This document shows positions 35,480 through 43,324 of a stretch of DNA of 45,743 bases, one piece after another. Origin of the DNA: Candidatus Caccovicinus merdipullorum (GTDB lineage: Bacteria; Bacillota; Clostridia; Lachnospirales; Lachnospiraceae); NCBI GenBank assembly GCA_018715905.1, contig DVKS01000015.1:1-45743 (forward strand), given 5' to 3'. The notes below the pieces were generated by a model. That model saw nothing but the letters and a program-made list of their open reading frames with translations, did no database searches and was not told the DNA's origin. How positions within the stretch are numbered: the stretch's first letter is position 1; every line of letters starts with the position of its first letter. The position numbers and the translations under genes were made by a program.

Positions 35480-35485
35480 GCTTGT

Positions 35486-37273
35486 CTATCTTAACGCCAT
35501 CTGGAGCCGCTCCATTTCATAGAATTCCCCTTTCAGATCCATCAGCTCCTGATAGCTTCCCTCCTCTCTGATTTTTCCTTTATCCAGAACCACGATCCGA
35601 TCTGCCCCCCGGACAGTAGAAAGACGATGGGCCACGATAAAAGTGGTCCGCCCCTGGATCAGGCGATCCAGCGCGTCCTGAATCTCTTTTTCTGAGATGG
35701 TATCCAGGGCAGAGGTAGCTTCATCCAGAACAATTACCCGGGGATCACGGATAATCGCCCGCGCAATGGAAATCCTCTGCCGCTGGCCGCCGCTTAAGTT
35801 GGCCCCGTGTTCCTCAATCATCGTGTCCAGCCCCTTGGGCAGCTTGGCAATTACTGATTTTAAGTTTGCCGCCTCAACAGCATGGGCAATCTGCTCCTCC
35901 GTCACATTTTCCATGCCGTATACGATATTTTCCCGAACAGTTCCCGTAAACAGAATGGGAGTCTGGGGCACCACCGAAATAAACCGGCGGTAACTCCTTA
36001 AGTTCAGGTCATTTACATCCATGCCGTCAATGAAAAGATGGCCATCTGTGGGCGTGATAAAACCGATCACCAGATTTAAAGCAGTAGTCTTTCCGGAGCC
36101 GGATTCCCCCACGAAAGCGATGGTCTCGCCGGCCTTCACATCCAGGTCGAATCCATTTAATACCGGCTGGTCCGAATCCCGATAAGAGAAGGCCACGTTC
36201 CGGAACGTATAATTTCCTTCCAGATGGGTCACTTCCTTCTTTCCTTCATTGTGCTCCACATCATCAGAAATCAGCACCTCCCCGATGGAAGATACCGATT
36301 CAAGACCTTTGGTAAGAATCGGGAGAAGGTTGATCAATGCCGTAAACTGATTCACAACTGTGGTAAAGCTGGACTGGTAGAAGGTAACATCCCCGATTTT
36401 TATCAGTCCCTTTAATGCCATCCAACCGGAAAAGCCAAGGCAGAGAGCCTGGAAAAACTGGAACACACACCAGCTGACTGCACCGAAATGGGCCTGGATC
36501 ATATCCAGACGATAGCCCCGGTCCGCAGTCTCCTCCAGCTGTCCCTTAATCTTCTCCACTTCCTTCTGCTCCAGAGCATGGGCCCTGGTCACCGGAACCA
36601 GCTCTACCATTTCCATGACTCTGGCACTGGTTTCTTCCATCTCACGGCGGAAGGCCCGGTTTTCCTTATGAATCCGGCGGCGGAATGCAAAGACCGTTAC
36701 TGCCGCCACCGGCGCCACCAGAATAAAAAACAACAGAATGATCCGGTTTTTCACCGCCGTAATGGACAGCGTGATCACCAGATTCATCAATATATTCATC
36801 AGGTTTACAAACAACTGGGAGGACAGTGTCTCCACTGCCTCCACATCACGGATGATCTTGGACTGAAGCCGGCCTGACTGAGTTTCCATATGATATGGAA
36901 TGGAAAGCTCCTGGAGCTTACGCACCAGCGCGCCTCTGAGTCCGGCTTCAGTCTGGCGGATCACCCGGTTTTTATATACATTGTGCAGCCAGTTGGCCGG
37001 AAGATGAATGGCCAGAAGAGCCATCCAGATTCCTACATTCAGGACAATTGCATGTACTGCCGCATCCCCGCCCTCTAAAACGCCGTTGATCACATTGGCA
37101 ATCAAAAGGGAAGAAAAGAGGCTTGGTGAATGCTTGATCACAAAAAACAGGGTGGATATCAGGAACTTGTGGTACTGCCCCCGGTAAAAGCCAAGAAGCA
37201 CACGTGCCGAGTGGTTCCCATACTTCTGATAACAGCGGATAAACCGCTGCTCCGTCTCTTCATATCTGTCCAT
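35486..37273 (-). CDS. Exporter-type ABC half-transporter inside the sugar locus
   Basis: 595 residues, with a six-helix membrane domain (about 35-330) followed by an ATPase with Walker A GESGSGKTT, signature LSGGQRQRISIARAI and Walker B VIVLDEATSALD. All catalytic residues are intact and there is no partner gene, so a homodimer is expected. It lies 11 bases after the CE12 esterase gene and six before the YesL gene, within the operon. Exporter-fold proteins are uncommon in sugar-import operons. It could export a product or an inhibitory sugar, or could import a glycoconjugate; the sequence cannot tell. Confidence 0.9.
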   Translation of the reverse strand: MDRYEETEQRFIRCYQKYGNHSARVLLGFYRGQYHKFLISTLFFVIKHSPSLFSSLLIANVINGVLEGGDAAVHAIVLNVGIWMALLAIHLPANWLHNVYKNRVIRQTEAGLRGALVRKLQELSIPYHMETQSGRLQSKIIRDVEAVETLSSQLFVNLMNILMNLVITLSITAVKNRIILLFFILVAPVAAVTVFAFRRRIHKENRAFRREMEETSARVMEMVELVPVTRAHALEQKEVEKIKGQLEETADRGYRLDMIQAHFGAVSWCVFQFFQALCLGFSGWMALKGLIKIGDVTFYQSSFTTVVNQFTALINLLPILTKGLESVSSIGEVLISDDVEHNEGKKEVTHLEGNYTFRNVAFSYRDSDQPVLNGFDLDVKAGETIAFVGESGSGKTTALNLVIGFITPTDGHLFIDGMDVNDLNLRSYRRFISVVPQTPILFTGTVRENIVYGMENVTEEQIAHAVEAANLKSVIAKLPKGLDTMIEEHGANLSGGQRQRISIARAIIRDPRVIVLDEATSALDTISEKEIQDALDRLIQGRTTFIVAHRLSTVRGADRIVVLDKGKIREEGSYQELMDLKGEFYEMERLQMALR

Positions 37274-37284
37274 GTCATGTTCTC

Positions 37285-37965
37285 CTACGATACATCAAGT
37301 CCTTTATTCTCTTCCTGGAAGGCCCTGCTGACCAGAAGCCCGGAATAAGGCTCGCCTAATTTTTCCAGTTCCCGGCATATGAAATCTGCCATCAGCACAG
37401 CGCCCTCCGGCTTTAAATGGGTATTATCCTTAGGCCACATAAAATACGCCTTGGAGGCAATATCCCCCAGACCTGCCAGATAGGATTCCGTTATGGCTGT
37501 CATATCGATCACAGGAACGCCGGTCTCTTTTCCCGTCTTCCGTACTGCATCGGGATAGGGCCCGTGGCTTCCCGGACGAAAATTTCCCTCTTCATCAAAA
37601 AGCCTTCTGGCAATGGGCGTAATCAGCACCGGATACGCCCCTTTCTTCCTTGCCGTTTCGATGAACTTCTTAAGGTTCTCCGGGAAGGTGGTCTCCGGGT
37701 CCGTGTGTCTTCCCGGATCATCCTTTTCATCATTATGACCAAACTGAATAAAAAGGAAATCGCCCTCTCCGATCTCCCGGTCAATCCTATCCAGCCGTCC
37801 CTCGTCAATAAAAGATTTGGTACTTCTTCCATTTTGGGCAAAGCTGCGCATTTCAACCCCGTCTTTTAAAAACAAAAGCATAGCCTGGGAAATCCCGGTC
37901 TGGGGATACGAATCGATTTTGTTAAATTTCACCGTGCTGTCTCCAGCGTAAAAGATTGCTGCCAT
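37285..37965 (-). CDS. SGNH-type acetylesterase (CE12, rhamnogalacturonan acetylesterase-like)
   Basis: 226 residues without a signal peptide. The catalytic blocks are YAGDSTVKF (Ser10), NGRSTKSF (oxyanion Gly), IQFGHND (Asn) and WPKDNTHLKPEG (Asp and His). This is the YesT/rhamnogalacturonan acetylesterase pattern, which removes O-acetyl groups from pectin or xylan-derived oligosaccharides. The start lies within the end of the upstream GH43 gene (44-bp overlap), with GGAG about nine bases before it. It works logically with the GH43 enzymes on imported decorated oligosaccharides. Confidence 0.88.
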   Translation of the reverse strand: MAAIFYAGDSTVKFNKIDSYPQTGISQAMLLFLKDGVEMRSFAQNGRSTKSFIDEGRLDRIDREIGEGDFLFIQFGHNDEKDDPGRHTDPETTFPENLKKFIETARKKGAYPVLITPIARRLFDEEGNFRPGSHGPYPDAVRKTGKETGVPVIDMTAITESYLAGLGDIASKAYFMWPKDNTHLKPEGAVLMADFICRELEKLGEPYSGLLVSRAFQEENKGLDVS

Positions 37966-39733
37966 TTACGTACACTCCATACATAGCTCCCGTGAAACGC
38001 TTTCCCTTTACAAGGCCCTCCGAGCAGATGCTGGTAACCCTGTCCCAGGTCCACAGAAGTTTATTATTATAGTAAAATTCCCGCTTCAGTCCACTGGTCT
38101 TTACTGTGAAAAGACACTGACCTGAAAATTTTTCCGGCAGAGATTCCTGCCGCACATATTTATCATCCACATACTCGGCCGCAAAAACCTGATCCTTCGT
38201 CACGCCGAACTTCACATACGTATTCTCATCGTAATACAGGACCATACCGGCATCGGAACGAAATTCACCATCGCTGTCTTTCAGCCATTCCATCTGGAAA
38301 GAAACCGTAAAATCAAAATCCGGCTGGCACCGAACCAGAAGGCTTCTGCAGTCCCGGCTGCACAGGTCCAGCCCGTCTCCCCGTATGCAGATCCATCCGT
38401 CCTTATTAAGTGAAATCCGCTCCGGATCAATGGTTCTGGGGGACATCCAGCCCTTTTCTCCTGCTGTCCGGCCGGCTGTCTTCGTATCTTCCGGCTTAAA
38501 AGGCAGGGCAGCCATGTAAGACGGCCCCTTTCCTTTATTAATCATTGGCCAGCCGTCCGGCGTCCAGGTGATTTCATCCAGACAGGTCTCTCTTCCCAGC
38601 ATGCCCCACTGTCCTTCCAGGAACCGGGAACACAGATATACGATAAACCATCTGCCGTCCGGCGTCTGCACCGGCTTGCCGTGTCCGCAGCACTGAATGG
38701 AAGCAATCTCATCCCGCTGGGTCATAATAGGATTATAGGGACAGTCCTCATAGGGCCCCATGAGATTTTTCGACCGGGCCACAGTGATCATATGACCTTT
38801 CCCTGTGCCGCCTTCTGCCAGAAAGCAGTAATAATATCCGTCTTTCTTTAACAGATGAGGACCTTCCGGCGCATGGCCGGAATGGCCGTACCAGATAAGA
38901 GAAGGCTCTGAAAGAATCTCCTTCCCATCCGGTGAAATCTCCATGATTCTGGCGCCCCGGTTCAAAAGCATATACCGCTTTCCATCATCATCGGTAAAAA
39001 TCGAAGGATCGATTCCCAGCACATTGTGGATCACCGGCGTGTCATAAGGACCTTCCGGCCGCTCTGCGCTGGTCACCATCTGGGTCTGGATATAAGGCGC
39101 ATCATCGTTGTTCCGCAGTGTGGCGCAGATATAAAACCGTCCGTTATAATAACTGATATCCGGCGCCCAGAACCCCCGTCCGCCTTCCAGACCGCCCAGA
39201 TGCTCTTTGGCCCATTCCCTGTCGGTCACTGCATGTCCGATGACTTCCCAGTGTACCAGATCTCTGGAATGGGATATGGGAATACATGGGAAATATACAA
39301 AACTGGAATTTACCATATAGTAATCCTCTCCCACACGGACGATGCTTGGATCTGCATGCATTCCCCGGCACACGGGATTCCGGTAGCACTCCTCCGGTCC
39401 AAAGCCACATACACTGCGGAAATATTCCCGGATCTCACATGCCGCTGCATCTTCCCCGGGAAGCTTCTCTGCCTCATCATAAGGCGTAACCATATGCGTA
39501 TTGGCCCAGATAGGGCTCATGCCGCAGGCATCCACCAGATAGCGGACAATCTGGGGATTTGCGCCGCGCACCGCATAATGGAGGAGACTGTTTCCTTCCG
39601 GATCACAATCCTCCGTATTAAAAGAATGATCGATAAGTTTTTTTACCGCGTCAAAATCTCCGGCAAGGGCTGCCTGAAAAGCCTTTTTAGCAGCCGCTTC
39701 TGTCTTCGATGTGTACAAAATCATACCGGCCAT
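37922..39733 (-). CDS. GH43 glycosidase with N-terminal ankyrin repeats
   Basis: 603 residues, no signal peptide. Residues about 12-95 form ankyrin-like repeats (KAFQAALAGDFDAVKKLID; GNSLLHYAVRGANPQIVRYL; a degenerate third unit). The five-bladed GH43 domain follows. Its catalytic residues are visible as HADPSIV (Asp128, base), GIDPSIF (Asp242) and HAPEGPHL (Glu290, acid). A C-terminal beta-sandwich runs from about 430. Activity is probably arabinofuranosidase or xylosidase. Two ATGs are close (39733 and 39724), with GGAGGGAT between 39734 and 39741; either could serve. The gene overlaps the preceding GH43 gene by about 40 bases. Confidence 0.85.
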   Translation of the reverse strand: MAGMILYTSKTEAAAKKAFQAALAGDFDAVKKLIDHSFNTEDCDPEGNSLLHYAVRGANPQIVRYLVDACGMSPIWANTHMVTPYDEAEKLPGEDAAACEIREYFRSVCGFGPEECYRNPVCRGMHADPSIVRVGEDYYMVNSSFVYFPCIPISHSRDLVHWEVIGHAVTDREWAKEHLGGLEGGRGFWAPDISYYNGRFYICATLRNNDDAPYIQTQMVTSAERPEGPYDTPVIHNVLGIDPSIFTDDDGKRYMLLNRGARIMEISPDGKEILSEPSLIWYGHSGHAPEGPHLLKKDGYYYCFLAEGGTGKGHMITVARSKNLMGPYEDCPYNPIMTQRDEIASIQCCGHGKPVQTPDGRWFIVYLCSRFLEGQWGMLGRETCLDEITWTPDGWPMINKGKGPSYMAALPFKPEDTKTAGRTAGEKGWMSPRTIDPERISLNKDGWICIRGDGLDLCSRDCRSLLVRCQPDFDFTVSFQMEWLKDSDGEFRSDAGMVLYYDENTYVKFGVTKDQVFAAEYVDDKYVRQESLPEKFSGQCLFTVKTSGLKREFYYNNKLLWTWDRVTSICSEGLVKGKRFTGAMYGVYVNGSNLLRWRQHGEI

Positions 39734-41207
39734 ATCCCTCCGATTTCCGATTTTCTTTGTTTGCACTCCACAGGCACAGCTTTGCGCCGGTCCAGGTGGC
39801 ACGATGAAGAGGCTGCGGTCCTCCCAAACGATGGTAACGGATGCCGTCATCAGACCACTGGAAACGATACGTCTTGTTTTCAGACAGTTCCATCCGGATA
39901 TAAACGGTATCTCCTTCAAAGACGCAGGACTCAGCCAACACTTCCGAGGCCTCTCCCTCAAACTCCTTATTGGTCACCGTGCCGGTATAGAGAACCAGCC
40001 GGTTTCCCTCTGCCGTCTTTTCCAGCCCGGCATAGGCATATTTATGGCCGATCATTCCAAGAGCAGCCATGTCTCCCGTTTCACAGGCAGACAGCGTAAT
40101 CTTTGCCGTCATAAAAAGAGCCGAATGCTGGGGAATCTGTGTCAGTGCGTTGGGCGCATACCATAAAAGATTTTCCCGCTCTGTATTTGCCCTGCAGAAA
40201 AGATGGAGCCCTGTCTTCCCATCCAATGCATAATTGGAAGGATTCGGATTCGCCTGCCACTGCCATTGAAGCCCCAGTTCGGTTCCTGCAAAATCATCAG
40301 ACTCCGCAATCTGGTAATGAGGCTGGCCTTCTGCCGGGAGGCTCCACTCTGCCACCGGCTCGCCGATTCCGTCTCCATTCTTCTCTTCACCGATGAAAGG
40401 CCACCCTGCATTAAAACACATGGGCTGGAGATGGGTGATCCTTCCCAGTTCGATTACATCCTGGAAATGAACAAACCAATGTCTTCCATCCACGCCGGTT
40501 ACCCAGCCGCCCTGATGAGGGCCGTTTACCTCTGTTTCTCCCTGATGCATGACGATTCGGTACTCATAGGGACCGTACACGGATTTTGACCGAAGGGCAG
40601 ACTGCCACCCGGTAGCCACACCGCCAGACGGCATTAATACGTAGTACCATCCGTCATATTTATAGAATTTCGGTCCCTCTGTGGTAGGACCAAGCTGCTC
40701 TCCGTCAAATACCAGTACCGGCTCACTTAACAGCCTGGTACATTCCGGATCAATCTCCGCTACCATCAGCCGATGCTTAATACCTGCGCGGCTTCTGGCG
40801 TACGCAAAAATCATGTACGCCTTTCCATCATCATCCCACAGCGGACAGGGATCAATCCATCCCTTTGCCTGCTGAATACAATTTAACTGGAATTCTCCGC
40901 GGGGATCTTTAGACCGTGCCACGAAGATTCCTTCGTCCGGAAGGGGAATAAACACATAAAAAGTCCCCTCATGATATCGGATCGACGGAGCCCAGGTGCC
41001 GGAACCGTGAGAAGGTTTGTTGTACTTTTCGAATGGAAGGGAGCGGACACAGTAATTAATGATCTCCCAGTGAACCAAGTCCCTGGAATGAAGAAGGGGA
41101 ACTCCCGGAAGATAGGTAAAAGAAGAAGCTACCATATAATAGTCCTCTCCCACCCGTATTACATCCGGATCTGAATAATCTGCGTACAAAATAGGGTTCT
41201 GATACAT
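39687..41207 (-). CDS. GH43 glycosidase with C-terminal beta-sandwich domain
   Basis: 506 residues, no signal peptide. The catalytic residues of GH43 are visible: YSDPDVIRV (Asp13), GWIDPCPLW (Asp119) and TTEGPKFY (Glu177). A C-terminal sandwich (about 320-500) is like that of subfamilies acting on xylan or arabinan side chains (GH43_11/12 type). This suggests arabinofuranosidase or beta-xylosidase activity on short oligosaccharides in the cytoplasm. GGAGGAAAAAA precedes the ATG. It is the first gene after a terminator, with its own candidate -10 box. Confidence 0.88.
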   Translation of the reverse strand: MYQNPILYADYSDPDVIRVGEDYYMVASSFTYLPGVPLLHSRDLVHWEIINYCVRSLPFEKYNKPSHGSGTWAPSIRYHEGTFYVFIPLPDEGIFVARSKDPRGEFQLNCIQQAKGWIDPCPLWDDDGKAYMIFAYARSRAGIKHRLMVAEIDPECTRLLSEPVLVFDGEQLGPTTEGPKFYKYDGWYYVLMPSGGVATGWQSALRSKSVYGPYEYRIVMHQGETEVNGPHQGGWVTGVDGRHWFVHFQDVIELGRITHLQPMCFNAGWPFIGEEKNGDGIGEPVAEWSLPAEGQPHYQIAESDDFAGTELGLQWQWQANPNPSNYALDGKTGLHLFCRANTERENLLWYAPNALTQIPQHSALFMTAKITLSACETGDMAALGMIGHKYAYAGLEKTAEGNRLVLYTGTVTNKEFEGEASEVLAESCVFEGDTVYIRMELSENKTYRFQWSDDGIRYHRLGGPQPLHRATWTGAKLCLWSANKENRKSEGYGRYDFVHIEDRSGC

Positions 41208-41244
41208 TTTTTTCCTCCACTTTTGGCTTAAATCAGCCGAAATT

Positions 41245-41250
41245 AGTATA
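41245..41250 (-). promoter_or_regulatory. Candidate -10 box for the GH43 enzyme operon
   Basis: TATACT lies 37 bases before the GH43 start, after a terminator. No -35 box is recognisable 16-18 bases upstream, which would fit an activator-dependent promoter such as one served by an AraC-type regulator. Confidence 0.4.
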
Positions 41251-41314
41251 AATCGTTTCCCGGTCAGGCCGGCATGGCCCACGGATAATGGGCTCTGCCA
41301 GATACTCAGTAATC

Positions 41315-41344
41315 AAAAAGGGGCAGTTCGCCTGCCCCTTTTTT
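41315..41344. terminator. Terminator after the sugar transporter genes
   Basis: AAAAAGGGGCAG, loop TTCGC, CTGCCCCTTTTTT: a strong GC-rich stem with A and T runs on both sides. It separates the transporter unit (SBP and permeases) from the enzyme unit. Confidence 0.9.
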
Positions 41345-41355
41345 GAAAAAAGCCA

Positions 41356-42195
41356 TTATTCCTTAACAGCTCCGATATTAACACCCTGAATGAAATACTG
41401 CTGGCAGAACGGATAAATAATCATAAACGGAAGGATTGCCACGATAACCGCCGCGTTCTTTACCGTATTCTCCGTTGCACCGCCAACTGCTGTAGGCAAA
41501 TCGCTACCCATGATAACAGATCTCAGTTTCATCTGGAAGTTATACAGGTTTTCATTTGTGATATACAGCTTGTAGTTGGTGTAATCGTTCCAGTAAGAAA
41601 CTGCGAACATCAGACCGATTGCCGTCAGAGCTGCCTTGGACAGCGGAAGCACGATCTGGAAGAAAATTCTCATCGGTGAACAGCCGTCCATCTCAGCAGA
41701 CTCAAACAAGCTGCCGGGAATTCCTTCGAAGAAGTTTCTCATCAGAACCAGGTTGTAAACATTAATAGCCGGAAGAAGAATTACTACCCACAATGTATTC
41801 GTCAGGTGCAGGCTTCTCATAACCAGGTATGTAGGAATCATACCACCATTGAAGATCATTGTAAAGAGCAGAAGGTTTGCAAAAAAGTTTCTTCCGGGCA
41901 TATTCCACTGAATCAGCACGTAAGCACCCAGAGTGGAAATTGCCAGACCGCAGAAGGTACCTGCTACAGTGGTCAGACAGGATACCAGGAACGGCCGGTA
42001 CAGTGTCGGGTTCGTAAATACGGACTCATAGCCAGCCAGACCAAACTGCTCCGGCAGAAGCTTCATACCATAAGCCGTCTTTAAATCCAAAGAGTCAATC
42101 AGGACTTTGTAGATGGGGATAATCATGATAAAACAAATTAACACGAATATCAGCACCAACACATAGTCAAATGCGGTTGCTTTCTTAGTTTTCAT
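41356..42195 (-). CDS. Carbohydrate ABC transporter permease, LplC/YtcP type
   Basis: CUT1-family inner-membrane permease of 279 residues with six hydrophobic helices. The cytoplasmic EAA loop is ESAEMDGCSPMRIFFQIVLPLSKAAL. The C-terminal segment FCQQYFIQGVNIGAVKE is characteristic of LplC/YtcP-type permeases of complex oligosaccharide importers. GGAGGAGGGGAAGAC precedes the ATG. It pairs with the next permease upstream. No ATPase gene is present; such systems usually share an MsmK-type ATPase encoded elsewhere. Confidence 0.93.
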   Translation of the reverse strand: MKTKKATAFDYVLVLIFVLICFIMIIPIYKVLIDSLDLKTAYGMKLLPEQFGLAGYESVFTNPTLYRPFLVSCLTTVAGTFCGLAISTLGAYVLIQWNMPGRNFFANLLLFTMIFNGGMIPTYLVMRSLHLTNTLWVVILLPAINVYNLVLMRNFFEGIPGSLFESAEMDGCSPMRIFFQIVLPLSKAALTAIGLMFAVSYWNDYTNYKLYITNENLYNFQMKLRSVIMGSDLPTAVGGATENTVKNAAVIVAILPFMIIYPFCQQYFIQGVNIGAVKE

Positions 42196-42210
42196 GTCTT
42201 CCCCTCCTCC

Positions 42211-43176
42211 TTATACAATACCTCTGCCGCGAACCTTAAAGCTTGCCTTGTTGCAGACAAGTACCAGGATACAGCCTACGATTGAAGAGGCAAGGCCTAC
42301 TGCCGTCGTATAACCGTAATCCGGGAGAGCTCCGGAGTTGAATGTCTGAGTATAAATGTAAGTCTGAAGTACATCGGACTGTTTGATAACCGCATCATTC
42401 TGCATAACGAATACAGACTCGAACAGATTCATGATCTTAGCCAGGTTAAGAATCAGTACCGTAATGATGGTGTTGGCCAGAGCCGGCAGGGTAATATAAC
42501 GCATGCAGTTCCAGCGGCCTGCGCCGTCCATGGAAGCCGCCTCATAAAGCTCGGGGCTGATTCCGGAAAGCGTAGCCATGAAGATGATGGTTCCCCATCC
42601 GGTATCTTTCCATACGTTTACCATGTAATACATGGGACGCCACCAGTCCTGTGATCCCAGGAAGTAAATACCCTCATCAATAATTCCCAGCTTAATCAGG
42701 ATGGAGTTAACCAGGCCTGCGTTCGTCGGAGAAAGGATCAAGGTAAATACAGAAGCCGTAACTACCCAGGACATAAAGTGGGGCAGATAAACAACGGTCT
42801 GTGCGAACTTCTTAAACTTCATGGAACGGAGTTCGTTCAGCAGAAGTGAAAGAAGAACTGCCATAAAGGTATTTAACAGAAGCTTAACAATACTGATAAC
42901 AAGGGTGTTTCCAAAAGCGGTCCAGAAACCAGGCATACTGATCATCTTTTCGAAGTTGCCAAGTCCGATAAATTCCGGAGCCTTAATACCCTTGTAAGTG
43001 CAGAAAGCGTACCGGATACCAAGCATCGGCAGATAGTTGAACACTACTGCGAAGATCAGTACCGGGAGAAACATTACATAAAATCCTCTGTAATAATGAA
43101 GAGATACTAAGAGAGGACGTTTGTTCTCGCCTGCGGCATTTTTCTGGATCGCAGGCCCCTTTCCTTTATTGCTCAT
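42211..43176 (-). CDS. Carbohydrate ABC transporter permease, LplB/YteP type
   Basis: 321-residue permease with six to seven membrane helices, the EAA loop EAASMDGAGRWNCMRYITLPAL, and the N-terminal family segment LLVSLHYYRGFYVMFLPVLIFAVVF (about 22-46). It forms the membrane channel with the LplC-type permease 15 bases downstream. GGGAGGTATAAGA precedes the ATG. It is separated from the binding-protein gene by a 148-base structured spacer. Confidence 0.93.
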   Translation of the reverse strand: MSNKGKGPAIQKNAAGENKRPLLVSLHYYRGFYVMFLPVLIFAVVFNYLPMLGIRYAFCTYKGIKAPEFIGLGNFEKMISMPGFWTAFGNTLVISIVKLLLNTFMAVLLSLLLNELRSMKFKKFAQTVVYLPHFMSWVVTASVFTLILSPTNAGLVNSILIKLGIIDEGIYFLGSQDWWRPMYYMVNVWKDTGWGTIIFMATLSGISPELYEAASMDGAGRWNCMRYITLPALANTIITVLILNLAKIMNLFESVFVMQNDAVIKQSDVLQTYIYTQTFNSGALPDYGYTTAVGLASSIVGCILVLVCNKASFKVRGRGIV

Positions 43177-43216
43177 TCTTATACCTCCCTAAACTGACTT
43201 TAGGTTTCTGTGATTT

Positions 43217-43283
43217 TATGAAAGTCCGCCGCCATAAAGGCGGCTTTTATTCAGAGAAATTATATATCTCCGGGACTTTCATA
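43217..43283 (-). ncRNA. Structured spacer between binding-protein and permease genes
   Basis: TATGAAAGTCC (minus strand, 43273-43283) pairs perfectly over 11 bases with GGACTTTCATA (43217-43227). Inside are a GAGA/TCTC hairpin (43254-43270) and a GCCGCC-TTTAT-GGCGGC hairpin (43228-43244). Together they can fold as a three-way junction. There is no T run, so a terminator is unlikely. A stabilising or processing element that keeps binding-protein mRNA in excess is the likely role. Confidence 0.55.
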
Positions 43284-43324
43284 TATAGTGGTGCGCACTG
43301 AATTGATACATTAGGATCGATTGA

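Noticed and set aside
39734..39961. N-terminal extension of the ankyrin-GH43 protein by up to 76 residues
   Set aside because: It lies inside the upstream GH43 coding region, its sequence shows no domain, and a GGAGG site precedes the ATG at 39733.
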